Part shown: positions 1 through 8,366 of the stretch, piece by piece
How positions within the stretch are numbered: the stretch's first letter is position 1
Layout: every line of letters starts with the position of its first letter
Source: Fretibacter rubidus
GTDB taxonomy: Bacteria > Pseudomonadota > Alphaproteobacteria > Caulobacterales > Maricaulaceae
Assembly: GCF_041429785.1 (NCBI RefSeq)
Contig: NZ_CP163423.1
Coordinates: forward strand, 1,612,001-1,676,000
Direction: 5' to 3'
DNA: 64,000 nt
The notes under the pieces: model-generated
The model's input: the letters and a program-made list of their open reading frames with translations, nothing else
Told to the model about the DNA's origin: nothing
The model's database searches: none
Translations under genes and position numbers: made by a program

Positions 1-2
1 GG

Positions 3-572
3 CAGTTTACCCATGAAAAACTGCCCCTCATCACCGTCACATCCGGGTCAAATAGTGTTAGCTATAACGGCTTTCTGTTCTCCACGGGGGCCATTCCGAT
101 GATCACGCAATACACCAAGCAGAAGCTGCATAAGCGCGGCATTGGTGGTTCGCCAGCCGTCATTGGCGGTATTGTACGTGGGGTGAGCGGGCAGCGCGCA
201 GATGTGATGCACCCGACTCCCATCACACTGACCATAGACGGCGGCACGCCAATATCAGACAATCATTTAGGCACTGTTCTGACCACACTACCCAGCCTTT
301 TTAAAGGGCTGGATCCCTTTTGGGGTGAAGGCGACGGTGAATTACGCCTGACATATGCCAAGGGTGACGCGCGGCGACTACTGTCAAATATCGTCAGCCT
401 GTGGCGCGGACAAAAAAACATCGATAGAACTGCGGATGGCCTCAGCAGCTATAACGCTAGCCAGATAGACTTTAATTACGCTGGCGATGTTGTTCTCGAC
501 GGCGAAACGCTTGACCTGCTTGGCCCTAAATTCACAGTAACGCCCTCACGACCCGTGAGCTTCCTATGGTAA
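3..572 (+). CDS. Lipid kinase of the diacylglycerol kinase family, C-terminal part (probable ceramide kinase)
   Basis: The reading frame is open from the first bases of the window, so the N-terminal nucleotide-binding half lies upstream. The visible ~190 residues match the C-terminal beta-sandwich lobe of DAGK/YegS-like lipid kinases: a YNGF/STGAIP stretch, a glycine-rich GIGGSPAVIGGI segment, then alternating beta strands ending in a 'DGE' turn (VVLDGETLDL). The stop overlaps the start of the next gene by 7 bases (566-572), so the two are probably co-translated. Because the next genes are ceramide synthesis genes, the likely substrate is ceramide rather than diacylglycerol. This is by analogy with the Caulobacter ceramide kinase CpgB, which is encoded beside spt. 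Family call is secure; substrate is inferred. Confidence 0.8.
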   Translation, partial: QFTHEKLPLITVTSGSNSVSYNGFLFSTGAIPMITQYTKQKLHKRGIGGSPAVIGGIVRGVSGQRADVMHPTPITLTIDGGTPISDNHLGTVLTTLPSLFKGLDPFWGEGDGELRLTYAKGDARRLLSNIVSLWRGQKNIDRTADGLSSYNASQIDFNYAGDVVLDGETLDLLGPKFTVTPSRPVSFLW

Positions 573-1513
573 ATCCAACTCCCGCTAATCCAGACCCGCT
601 TATTGCGCTCCTTAAACATTACGATCACGTAGAGCCGAGCGCACGGGTCAAGACGGTCTGTGATGCCATATCAAAGCGCCATAACGGTCACGTTCTGGGA
701 TTTGTCTATTACGGCTCGTCTCTGCGCGATATGAACAATGCCGATAAAATGCTCGATTTTTATGTCCTGATTGATAGCTACCGCAAAACACATAAAAACC
801 CGCTGCGCGCAGCTTTAAACGCGATGATACCGCCTGCGGTTTATTATCACGAAATGACACATCAGGACGGGGTCCTAACCACCTGTAAATATTCGCTAAT
901 ATCGATTAAGGCCTTTGAAAACCGCGCGACATCAAAGGCGTTGTTGTCGACAGTTTGGGGGCGTTTCTCCCAGCCTTGCGTCATGTTGTTTCCGAAAGAT
1001 GACACTGTTAATGACCGTATTATGCAGGCCCGCGCCAAGGCTGTGCGTCATATTGCAAGCGAGACGATACCGCTGCTGGAGGGCCCTGTTGATACGGCGA
1101 CGTTCTGGGCGCGGGGGTTTCGTGAAAGCTACCGCACAGAATTACGGCCTGAGAGCTCTGACGGACGATCACGCGAGATTGTTGCCCGTTATCAAGAGCG
1201 CTATGACGCCATTATGGCAGAGTTGTTCGGCGCAGCAGACGAAAGCCTTTACGCCCTGCCCCCTGTATCAGCGGGTGCGAAACGCCGCTGCAAAACGCGG
1301 TGGGCGTTCCGCCGTATGTTGGGCAAACCTATGACCGCTATACGCCTTATCAACAATGCGGCGACATTTGACGGCGGGCTTGATTACGTACTTCGGAAGC
1401 TTAAAAACCACTCTGGCGTCACAATAGAGCCAACCTCATTTCAAAGGAAACATCCCGTGATTTGCGCCCCCGTATTAGGCTGGAAACTATGGCGCAAAGG
1501 CGCGTTTCGCTAG
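566..1513 (+). CDS. Nucleotidyltransferase-like protein of the sphingolipid locus (Tam41-like motif)
   Basis: 315 aa, no signal peptide and no membrane segment. Residues ~45-70 read VYYGSSL followed by LDFYVLID. A G-S pair followed by spaced acidic residues is the layout of pol-beta-type nucleotidyltransferases and resembles the GYGS...D-F-x-x-x-D pattern of Tam41 CDP-diacylglycerol synthases. The rest is rich in Arg and His and gave no recognised domain. It overlaps the lipid kinase upstream and converges on the ceramide operon, stopping 4 bases from the spt stop codon. Inference: it acts on the phosphorylated ceramide, perhaps activating it with a nucleotide on the way to an anionic headgroup such as ceramide phosphoglycerate. 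The biochemical role is unproven. Confidence 0.7.
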   Translation: MVNPTPANPDPLIALLKHYDHVEPSARVKTVCDAISKRHNGHVLGFVYYGSSLRDMNNADKMLDFYVLIDSYRKTHKNPLRAALNAMIPPAVYYHEMTHQDGVLTTCKYSLISIKAFENRATSKALLSTVWGRFSQPCVMLFPKDDTVNDRIMQARAKAVRHIASETIPLLEGPVDTATFWARGFRESYRTELRPESSDGRSREIVARYQERYDAIMAELFGAADESLYALPPVSAGAKRRCKTRWAFRRMLGKPMTAIRLINNAATFDGGLDYVLRKLKNHSGVTIEPTSFQRKHPVICAPVLGWKLWRKGAFR

Positions 1514-1517
1514 GCCG

Positions 1518-2747
1518 TTATTCTGCCGCCTGCATTTTAGTCATCATGGACTGCATCATTGACGCTTGGTTCGTCTTCAAATCACCAAAAGCTTTGATGA
1601 TTTGATTGATGTCCTCTTCTGTATGAGCCGCCGACAGACTAATCCGAAGTAAGCTAGAGCTTTGCGGCGTCCCAGGCGGTACAGCCAAATTCACGTAAAC
1701 ACCGCTTTCAATCAGTGCGTTCCATTCCATGGCCGCGACCGCCTCATTCGGACGGCGCACAGCAATAACGGGGCTAGGCTCAGCACATAGATCATAGTCC
1801 ATAGCCGCCAAACCAGCGTGCAGTTGCGCGGCGCGGTCTTTCAAATTCTGCCGCAGATGCGCGCCTGTTTTAACCTTTTCAACAGCCGCTCTTGCTGCGC
1901 AAATATTAGACGGCGTGGCACTAGCGGTAAACATATAGGGTCGCATAACCTTGCGTGTGATTTCAAATTCCGGGTGCTTAGACGCACAAAACCCGCCAAC
2001 AGAGGCGAGTGATTTTGAAAATGTGCCAGAGATAAAATCAATTTTATCAAGCACACCTTGTTCCTCGGCGATACCGCAGCCCGTGGGGCCGAACACGCCG
2101 TAGCTATGGGCTTCGTCAATGTATAGATAGCCGCCGTGACGGTGCGTAACATCCACAAATTCATCAACGGGCGCTATGTCGCCGAACATGGAATACATGC
2201 CCTCAATCACGACAAGCGCGTTGCCGCCCTCAATCTCGCCTTGGCGGCGCAGTCGTTTGTCTAGGTCTTCGGGACTATTATGACGGAACCGAATGGTCGA
2301 TGCGCCCGTCAGCCGCGTGCCGTCGATGATACAGGCATGCGCGTCAGCATCCATAAAGATGATATCTTTATCGCCCGCAAGGCCCGCAATGGCCGCCAAA
2401 TTCGTCTGATAACCCGTAGTAAAAACCACACAGCTTGGCATGCCCAAATGCTCCGCTAGGGCGTTTTCCAAATCAATATGTTCGTGGTAGCTGCCGTTGG
2501 CTACGCGCGAGCCTGTGGTGCCCGTGCCGTGGCGCGTCACCGCGTCTTTGGCCGCTGCCATACAGTCTTCGTCAAATGTTAGGCCGAGGTAGTTATTGGT
2601 ACCCGCGAGCAGGATTTCGCGGTTGCCGACGCGGCCTTTGGTGGCCGATAAAATATCGTCAAATTGAACACCCAATGCGTCTTTGCCGATTTTCATCATC
2701 ATATCGACGCGGGATTGTAACGGGGCGTATTTATCAAAAAGAGACAT
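1518..2747 (-). CDS. spt: Serine palmitoyltransferase (alpha-oxoamine synthase)
   Basis: 409 aa. PLP-dependent enzyme condensing serine with an activated long acyl chain to 3-ketosphinganine, the first step of sphingolipid synthesis. Visible family features: GTNNYLGL near the N-terminus, TGSRVANGSYHEHIDLE, the cofactor-binding DEAHSYG (Asp211, His214) and the Schiff-base lysine in GTFSKS (Lys245). An upstream in-frame start at 2792 would overlap the acyl carrier gene. The start at 2747 is preferred because it has an AGG ribosome site in the 13-base gap and gives the usual N-terminus. The family also includes KBL, 5-aminolevulinate synthase and BioF. The adjacent acyl carrier protein, reductase and acyl-AMP ligase point to Spt. 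Last gene of the operon. Confidence 0.93.
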   Translation of the reverse strand: MSLFDKYAPLQSRVDMMMKIGKDALGVQFDDILSATKGRVGNREILLAGTNNYLGLTFDEDCMAAAKDAVTRHGTGTTGSRVANGSYHEHIDLENALAEHLGMPSCVVFTTGYQTNLAAIAGLAGDKDIIFMDADAHACIIDGTRLTGASTIRFRHNSPEDLDKRLRRQGEIEGGNALVVIEGMYSMFGDIAPVDEFVDVTHRHGGYLYIDEAHSYGVFGPTGCGIAEEQGVLDKIDFISGTFSKSLASVGGFCASKHPEFEITRKVMRPYMFTASATPSNICAARAAVEKVKTGAHLRQNLKDRAAQLHAGLAAMDYDLCAEPSPVIAVRRPNEAVAAMEWNALIESGVYVNLAVPPGTPQSSSLLRISLSAAHTEEDINQIIKAFGDLKTNQASMMQSMMTKMQAAE

Positions 2748-2760
2748 AGATTTGACCTGA

Positions 2761-3009
2761 TTAAGACGTGAGTTCGGTAATAGCGTTGACAAGCTCGCCG
2801 ACTGTTTTGATGTCGGATACTAATTCCATCGGAATAGAAATATCATAGTGATCTTCTAATCCCATAACCAAATCAAACACAGCGACGCTGTCGACTTCCA
2901 AATCCGACACAATACCGCTGGTCAGTTTAATCGGACGGTTTTCAGGATTATAGGGCTTTAGCAATTCACAGATTTTATCGAAAATCTCATCACGGGTTGG
3001 CGCGGTCAT
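2761..3009 (-). CDS. acpR: Dedicated acyl carrier protein of sphingolipid synthesis
   Basis: 82 aa acidic four-helix carrier. The phosphopantetheine attachment serine is Ser41 in EVDSVAVFDLV, which replaces the DSL of housekeeping AcpP with DSV. It lies 13 bases upstream of spt and 7 bases downstream of the reductase gene, inside the ceramide operon. Inferred role: carries the acyl chain loaded by the upstream fatty acyl-AMP ligase and presents it to serine palmitoyltransferase, as proposed for the Caulobacter locus. The symbol is taken from that locus by position and similarity. Confidence 0.88.
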   Translation of the reverse strand: MTAPTRDEIFDKICELLKPYNPENRPIKLTSGIVSDLEVDSVAVFDLVMGLEDHYDISIPMELVSDIKTVGELVNAITELTS

Positions 3010-3016
3010 AAAATAC

Positions 3017-3937
3017 CTATGATTTAGTGTCAGACCGATATGCGGCCAAAGTTTGGGACAGACGATCTGCCATAGACGTATCGCTTTGAATCAACGTCTC
3101 ACTACGCCAATCGTCATAGAGGAATTCTCGCAATTTTCCTAGGGTCAAGTGGCCGCGGCCAAAGCTCAATGACAGCGCAGACGTAACAGCTGCAACGGGG
3201 TATAAAACACTTAACGGAATAGGCACCGCTTTGACAGGTTTGCCAACAGCCTCTGACGCCATTTGCGCAAATTCTGGCCACGTTATCTGCCCCACAGTCG
3301 CTGGCGACACTGTCTGGCCGTCATAATCGCCTTTGACCGCGCGGGTGATCAGGTCATTCGCCAAGTCCTGCACGGCGACCAGTGAAAGATAACGCTCCCG
3401 CCACCCCCGACCGCCCGGTGCAGGGAGAAAACCACGGTCTATGGCCGAAATAATAGGTTTTGTTGCCTCATCCCCGGGCCCAAATACCGCTGGCGCACGA
3501 ATGACCGATAAAGGCCCCGAATAGGCGTCCTCCACCGCATCTTCGCCCGCCCGCTTTGACGCTGCGTAAGGGGACAACTCAGGCGCGCGGGCCGCCATGG
3601 ATGAAAGCAAAACAAAACGCTCAATGCGCGAGTCATTACATGTCTTGGCCAAATCAGCGCTGGCCGTCACATTAACGGCGTCAAAGGCAGCACGATTGCG
3701 CGCTTTGATGAGGCCAGCCATATGCAAGATGACGTCGGCCCCCTCTATGAACCCGGCGTCGTTATCGCCCAAAGCCCCCTTAAAGATCGTCAAGCGCGGA
3801 TGACTTAAATTATTTAATTTCAATGGGTTGCGAGCCAAAGCTCTCACGCGATAGCCAGCCGCAAGTGCGGCGGTTATAACATGCCCGCCAACAAACCCTG
3901 TGCCGCCCGTAATGGCAATGAGCGGTGCGTCGGTCAC
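3017..3937 (-). CDS. cerR: NAD(P)-dependent ceramide reductase-like epimerase/dehydrogenase
   Basis: 306 aa extended short-chain dehydrogenase. The N-terminal Rossmann motif GGTGFVG is at residues 11-17, a catalytic serine pair near 112-113, and the Tyr124-x3-Lys128 pair sits in PYAASK. The C-terminal third carries a hydrophobic segment around residues 240-260 (LSVLYPVAAVTSALSLSF) that could associate with the membrane. In Caulobacter the equivalent gene reduces the 3-keto group of the oxidised ceramide after N-acylation. Here it is the second gene of the operon, 6 bases after the acyl-AMP ligase and 7 bases before acpR. Family certain; exact substrate inferred from neighbours. Confidence 0.88.
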   Translation of the reverse strand: MTDAPLIAITGGTGFVGGHVITAALAAGYRVRALARNPLKLNNLSHPRLTIFKGALGDNDAGFIEGADVILHMAGLIKARNRAAFDAVNVTASADLAKTCNDSRIERFVLLSSMAARAPELSPYAASKRAGEDAVEDAYSGPLSVIRAPAVFGPGDEATKPIISAIDRGFLPAPGGRGWRERYLSLVAVQDLANDLITRAVKGDYDGQTVSPATVGQITWPEFAQMASEAVGKPVKAVPIPLSVLYPVAAVTSALSLSFGRGHLTLGKLREFLYDDWRSETLIQSDTSMADRLSQTLAAYRSDTKS

Positions 3938-3943
3938 TTAAAT

Positions 3944-5695
3944 TTAGACAGTATCAGATTTGACGATTTTCATCGGGGTTTCGTCGAGCAAGTCGATGAT
4001 CTGACCCGTGACAAATTTCTCTTTTACGCGTGCACGCGACAGCTTGCCTGAACTAGTGATAATCATGGTGCCACGCGGAACCAGTTGCAATTTCACAGGG
4101 ACACCGACTTCTAGGCGAATGGCCGCTGTTACAGCCGTGTAGATCTCATCCAGCAATTGCGGGTCACGCGTTCGGCATTCCAGCAGAAGCATGATGTTTT
4201 TCTCATCACCTGCCCCGCCCGTCGCAAATGAACAGGCAAGGCCACAGCGGTGCGGTGCCGCTGCCTGTGCGGCCCATTCAATGTCTTGTGGCCAGATATT
4301 GCGCCCATGCCACAGGATTAAGTCTTTAAACCGACCCGTAACCACTAATTGGTCTTCTAACCAGTAGCCCAAGTCACCGGTGTTGAGCCAACCATCTTTG
4401 GAAAATGATGCCTCTGTCGCCTGTTTATTGCGGAAATACCCCGGCGATACGCTAGGCCCCTTGAGGAAGACTTGTCCAACTTGTTTTTGGCCCAAGACGT
4501 CACCGTCAAAATTACGGATTTCAATGGCGTGATCAGGCAACACTGTACCGCAAGCGACAAATGTGCGTTTTTGCTCGTCAGGCGTCAAATCGCTTGCCTC
4601 GACGGCTTCGGATGTGCGCTCATAACGGCCCATATCAATTGTATGTTTTAATAACCCCTGCCCGAAAGGCGCGAATGTGGCCGCCAAAGTTGTCTCTGCC
4701 AAGCCGTAACTCGGCTTGAACGCATCCTCAGCAAACCCCATAGGACCAAATGTTTTGGCAAATTCCGTTAACGGTTCAGGACGCACCATATCACCGCCAA
4801 TACCGGCTGCACGCCAGCTGGAGAGATCAAGCTCTCTGTCCTCGCGCCAACGGCGCACGCAAAGCTCGTATCCAAAGGTTGGGCTATAAGACAGTGTACC
4901 TTTGTGATCAGAAATAAGCTGCAACCACGTCATCGGACGGCGCGTAAAGTCTTGCGGATCAAGATAATCCACGGTCAGCTGGCTCATCATCGGCGCAATC
5001 ATGAAGCCAATCAGGCCCATATCATGATACATCGGAAGCCAAGTGGTGCCGCGGTCATCCTCTTTCATTTGCATGCCGTCACGGGTAATGCCGCGACAAT
5101 TAGACGACACAGAAAACTGCGTGCCCAAAATGCCCTTTGGCGAGCTAGAGCTACCAGATGAATATTGGATATAGCACAAGCCGTCAGGACCGTGCGGACG
5201 TAAGTTGTCACCCTGTGGTAGGGTAAGCACATCCTCAAAACTAATCACTGGAACATTGGTATCGTTGAGCGCGGAACTCATGATGCTTTCCATGCTGGCG
5301 GGCGTGAATAACGCGTGAAAATCGCCTGTTTCGGCCATACGCTGTAATTGACGTTCATAGCTACTGCGTCCACCGAGCGTTACAGGTAGCGGAAGCGGCG
5401 CTGGGACTAGCCCTGCATATTGGCAAGCGAAGAACAGCACGGCAAATTCTGGCGAACTGACAGCCGCAATGCCAATGCGCGCGTCTTTATCCGCAAATTT
5501 CACAAGGCGCTTAGCCACATCAACCGCACGCTCACGAAGCTCACGATACGGCAGCGCCGTTTTCAGGTCGCCCTTGCCTGTGTAAAAGTTAAATCCTGTG
5601 TCACAGGTCGCGGCATAATCAAGGCCGTCACAAAGCGTCGGAAAATCAGAATGGATAATGGGTTTCGACCGCAGGGTCGGTGTTGGCATTGTCAT
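3944..5695 (-). CDS. Fatty acyl-AMP ligase / acyl-ACP synthetase of the ceramide operon
   Basis: 583 aa adenylate-forming enzyme. The phosphate-binding loop YIQYSSGSSSSPKG is at about residues 175-188, followed by PMYHDMGLIG and the conserved GYFRN and LNTGDLGYW motifs. The YHDMGLIG block and ~580 aa length are typical of fatty acyl-AMP ligases (FAAL), which pass the acyl-AMP to an acyl carrier protein rather than CoA. It is the first gene of the four-gene ceramide operon, so it probably charges the downstream carrier protein. A second in-frame ATG at 5689 is possible. No frameshift or missing motif seen. Confidence 0.92.
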   Translation of the reverse strand: MTMPTPTLRSKPIIHSDFPTLCDGLDYAATCDTGFNFYTGKGDLKTALPYRELRERAVDVAKRLVKFADKDARIGIAAVSSPEFAVLFFACQYAGLVPAPLPLPVTLGGRSSYERQLQRMAETGDFHALFTPASMESIMSSALNDTNVPVISFEDVLTLPQGDNLRPHGPDGLCYIQYSSGSSSSPKGILGTQFSVSSNCRGITRDGMQMKEDDRGTTWLPMYHDMGLIGFMIAPMMSQLTVDYLDPQDFTRRPMTWLQLISDHKGTLSYSPTFGYELCVRRWREDRELDLSSWRAAGIGGDMVRPEPLTEFAKTFGPMGFAEDAFKPSYGLAETTLAATFAPFGQGLLKHTIDMGRYERTSEAVEASDLTPDEQKRTFVACGTVLPDHAIEIRNFDGDVLGQKQVGQVFLKGPSVSPGYFRNKQATEASFSKDGWLNTGDLGYWLEDQLVVTGRFKDLILWHGRNIWPQDIEWAAQAAAPHRCGLACSFATGGAGDEKNIMLLLECRTRDPQLLDEIYTAVTAAIRLEVGVPVKLQLVPRGTMIITSSGKLSRARVKEKFVTGQIIDLLDETPMKIVKSDTV

Positions 5696-5980
5696 ATTAT
5701 CCCCTCAATATCCGGGTTTTGGCGCTTTGGAGCATTATAGATTCGCGCCTTATCCATTTATCAACATAATTTGTAAAGGAATCACAAACGCTTAGCATCC
5801 CCCTAGGCTGTCATGTCATGTTACAAAATATGACAGTTATATGACTTGGACATAAGGCTATTAACAGTGAAAAGGTGTTTATGGACGACCTCAATGATGG
5901 GGTTAGTCGTTTTCCTGCCGCTCGGTCCACTCTTACTATAATGCCCGCTTCAGGGGTTTCACGGTGTGCGCTAGAATGGA
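5696..5980. other. Intergenic region between ceramide operon and tRNA-Val
   Basis: 285 bases without a credible gene. The part nearest the operon holds the possible promoter. Further out, CTGTCAT (5808-5814) and ATGACAG (5830-5836) form a 7-base inverted repeat separated by 15 bases, within a cluster of TGTCAT/ATGAC words at 5808-5845. This could be an operator, but no regulator is identifiable. Nothing else seen. Confidence 0.5.
5734..5764 (-). promoter_or_regulatory. Possible sigma-70 promoter of the ceramide operon
   Basis: On the minus strand a perfect TATAAT (5739-5734) lies about 40 bases upstream of the acyl-AMP ligase start, with TTGATA (5764-5759) 19 bases before it. The spacer is 2 bases longer than ideal, so this is a tentative call. 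Confidence 0.4.
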
Positions 5981-6055
5981 TGGTGGGCGATACTGGGATT
6001 GAACCAGTGACCCCTGCCGTGTGAAGGCAGTGCTCTCCCGCTGAGCTAATCGCCC
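5981..6055 (-). tRNA. tRNA-Val (anticodon CAC)
   Basis: 75 bases including an encoded CCA end. All four arms pair: acceptor GGGCGAT/ATCGCCC, D stem GCTC/GAGC, anticodon stem CTGCC/GGCAG with loop TTCACAC (anticodon CAC, reading GTG valine codons), and T stem ACTGG/CCAGT with loop TTCAATC. No integrase or duplicated tRNA end lies next to it, so it is not visibly used as an attachment site here. Confidence 0.96.
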
Positions 6056-6130
6056 GTTCCATAAGTTTGGTTACCCAAGGTTCGCCAAACGTCAAACGAA
6101 GTCGGGTCATTAAGACCCCGTCGCATTAAG

Positions 6131-7186
6131 TCAAGCCATATCCAGCTTTTTTGCCGCAATCCGCGCCAAGGCCATACGTTCTGCAACCACATCGGGGGAG
6201 ACATTATCCGCCTCCGCAGCCTCAAAAACCGCAGCCAGCGTGTCAGCAAGGCCGTTAAGCTTTCCGTCCACCCAATTAGGGTCGTAATGGCCTGATAACT
6301 CTGCGGCGACATTGATAATCCCGCCGCCGTTAAGGACATAATCAGGGCAATAAAGGATACCGCGTTCATGCAATGCTTGACCCATATCAGGGGTAGCAAG
6401 CTGATTATTGGCCGCACCGCCGACTATCTTGACCTGAATACCGCCGATTGTGTTAGCGTTAACGGCTCCGCCCAAAGCACAGGGCGCAAACACATCGGCA
6501 TCCACCGCATGAATGGCTTCAACAGGCACAACGGATGCATCAAAATCGGATATAGCAGACTGTAAAACGTCATCGCGAATATCAGCGACAATCAGCTTTG
6601 CCCCTGCCGCATGTAAATGGCCACAAAGTGCGTAACCGACATGACCAAGCCCTTGAACCGCGACTGTTAAGTCACTGAAATCATTCTTATTAAGCTTGCG
6701 TTTAATCGCAACACATAGCCCACGATAGACCCCGTCTGCGGTTACAGGAGATGGATCACCAGAGGCCGCGGCGCCTTCGTCTAGGCCTGCAACATAATCC
6801 GTTTGCCTATGGATAACGCGCATATCATCAGGCGACACGCCGACATCCTCAGCGGTGTAATAGGCGCCGCCAACTCGGTTTAGCGCGCGCCCATAGGCGG
6901 CGAATATAGCCTCGCGGTCGAATTCGCCCTCGGGCTTCATAATGACGCCTTTACCGCCGCCGTGCGGGATATCCGCCATAGCGTTTTTAAGGCTCATAGC
7001 GCGCGATAGGCGCAAGGCGTCGGTTAGGGCAGACGCGCTATCTGCATAGCTCCAAAACCGTGTGCCGCCTGCCGATGGTCCCAAAGTTGTGGAATGGACG
7101 GCGATAATGCAGCGAAGTCCGCTGTCAGGGTCAGAGGCAAAGGCCACATGTTCATGGTCATCAAAATCAATATGGTCAAAAATCAT
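6131..7186 (-). CDS. Leucine dehydrogenase (Glu/Leu/Phe/Val dehydrogenase family)
   Basis: 351 aa. NAD-dependent oxidative deamination of branched-chain amino acids to 2-oxo acids. The N-terminal catalytic domain shows GPSAGGTRF, the substrate lysine in MSLKNAMA (Lys67) and the catalytic lysine in HGGGKGV (Lys79). The dinucleotide domain has the Rossmann loop VQGLGHVG, and the NGGGIINVAAEL block near the end is typical of leucine dehydrogenases. The length is normal for the family. It stands alone between tRNA-Val and cobT, 15 bases after the cobT-proximal side, with no branched-chain ketoacid dehydrogenase genes in view. Substrate preference among Leu, Val and Phe cannot be read from sequence alone. 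Confidence 0.9.
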   Translation of the reverse strand: MIFDHIDFDDHEHVAFASDPDSGLRCIIAVHSTTLGPSAGGTRFWSYADSASALTDALRLSRAMSLKNAMADIPHGGGKGVIMKPEGEFDREAIFAAYGRALNRVGGAYYTAEDVGVSPDDMRVIHRQTDYVAGLDEGAAASGDPSPVTADGVYRGLCVAIKRKLNKNDFSDLTVAVQGLGHVGYALCGHLHAAGAKLIVADIRDDVLQSAISDFDASVVPVEAIHAVDADVFAPCALGGAVNANTIGGIQVKIVGGAANNQLATPDMGQALHERGILYCPDYVLNGGGIINVAAELSGHYDPNWVDGKLNGLADTLAAVFEAAEADNVSPDVVAERMALARIAAKKLDMA

Positions 7187-7201
7187 ATGATGCCTTCGCC
7201 G

Positions 7202-8218
7202 TTATGATTGCGATACAGTCTTTAGCCCCGATGCCGCGGCCTTTAACAGTCCCATGGCCAATGTCGCGCCAGTGCTGTCGCCAATGCCAATCCCTAAGTC
7301 CACCATGGGCTTAAGGCCCATTCGGTCAAGAAGCGCAGCATGGGCGGGCTCTGAGGTAACGTGTCCCGCATAACAATGCGAAATGGCGTCAGGACGAATT
7401 TTATGAATAACGGCGGCTGCCGCGCAGACCACATAGCCGTCAAGGATAACGGGAATGGCCTGGTGTCGGGCAGCGATAATGGCCCCGACCATGCCTGCAA
7501 TATCACGCCCCCCAAATAGGGCCAGCACATTAAGCGGGTCGCTAAGACCGTCTTTGTGAACATCAGCCGCTTTTCTGACGGCTTCGATCCGGGCTTTGGC
7601 AACAGGGCCTGTGCCGCCTGCCCAATATTCGGGCGTGCCGCCGTATAGACCGTAACAAATCGCCGCCGCCGCTGTGGCTGATCCAAACCCAGCATTTCCG
7701 AGCACGATCGTATCTGCGCCTTCGGCGACGACTTCCATACCAAAAGCAATGGCCGCCGCACAGTCGCGTTCAGACAAAGATGGCTCTTTGGTGATTTTGG
7801 CCGCTGGATAGTCGATGCCCATCTCATATACTTTAAACGCGGCGCCGTGGGATTGTGCAATACCCCGTGCAGCGGCTGCACCTTCTGTCATCCCGCCGAC
7901 ACGTTCTCTGCATCCGATAATAGGGTCTGCACCGATGACGTCTTCCGCCACGAGATGTGAGCCTGCAAAGACTGCGACCAAGGGACGGTCAATACTGGGC
8001 AGCGGGCGGCCTTGCCAACCCCCAAGCCACATTAGCGCGCGACCCAAACCGCCAAAGGGGCTCAGCGCAGGGACAAACCCCGCGAGAGCTTCCTCTACCG
8101 CGTAGCGCGCTTTTTCATCCACCGCAGGCATATTCGTGACAAGCGCGCGAATATCGTCAAAGGGCTTCCCAGTCTCCAGTGAATCTTGGGCGGGTGTATC
8201 TTGGGCGGGTGTAGACAT
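7202..8218 (-). CDS. cobT: Divergent nicotinate-nucleotide:dimethylbenzimidazole phosphoribosyltransferase (CobT-like)
   Basis: 338 aa. CobT transfers phosphoribose from nicotinate mononucleotide to the lower-ligand base of cobalamin. The fold and length fit, with conserved GGRDIAGMVG and GYVVCAAAAV segments. Two signature motifs are altered. The usual GEMGIGNTT block reads GNAGFGSAT (174-182), and the usual GEGTGA block reads GDSTGA (313-318), so the first signature glutamate is replaced by Asn and the catalytic one by Asp. The start at 8218 is chosen for a GGAG ribosome site 9 bases upstream; an ATG at 8269 is less likely. A 15-base tandem duplication near the start encodes TPAQDTPAQD. No other cobalamin genes or riboswitch adjoin it. 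Confidence 0.8.
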   Translation of the reverse strand: MSTPAQDTPAQDSLETGKPFDDIRALVTNMPAVDEKARYAVEEALAGFVPALSPFGGLGRALMWLGGWQGRPLPSIDRPLVAVFAGSHLVAEDVIGADPIIGCRERVGGMTEGAAAARGIAQSHGAAFKVYEMGIDYPAAKITKEPSLSERDCAAAIAFGMEVVAEGADTIVLGNAGFGSATAAAAICYGLYGGTPEYWAGGTGPVAKARIEAVRKAADVHKDGLSDPLNVLALFGGRDIAGMVGAIIAARHQAIPVILDGYVVCAAAAVIHKIRPDAISHCYAGHVTSEPAHAALLDRMGLKPMVDLGIGIGDSTGATLAMGLLKAAASGLKTVSQS

Positions 8219-8366
8219 AGAATCAGGCTCCGATAAGAAAACACAGTATGAGTTTATGATACGCCTCACAACGCAGAAAAACTGGACATTTAGGAAAAAT
8301 TATCCAAAAGACGCAAAAATTCTGACTGTTAGGGGCATTTCAACATCTTAGTCTTAGTCTACTCCT

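Noticed and set aside
5981-6055. tRNA-Val as an integration site of a mobile island
   Set aside because: No integrase, no direct repeat of the tRNA 3' end, and ordinary housekeeping genes on both sides.
5811-6110. 99-aa minus-strand frame across the tRNA
   Set aside because: It contains the whole tRNA-Val gene and has no coding character.
8219-8366. Possible cobalamin riboswitch before cobT
   Set aside because: Only ~150 bases with no B12-box-like conserved core.
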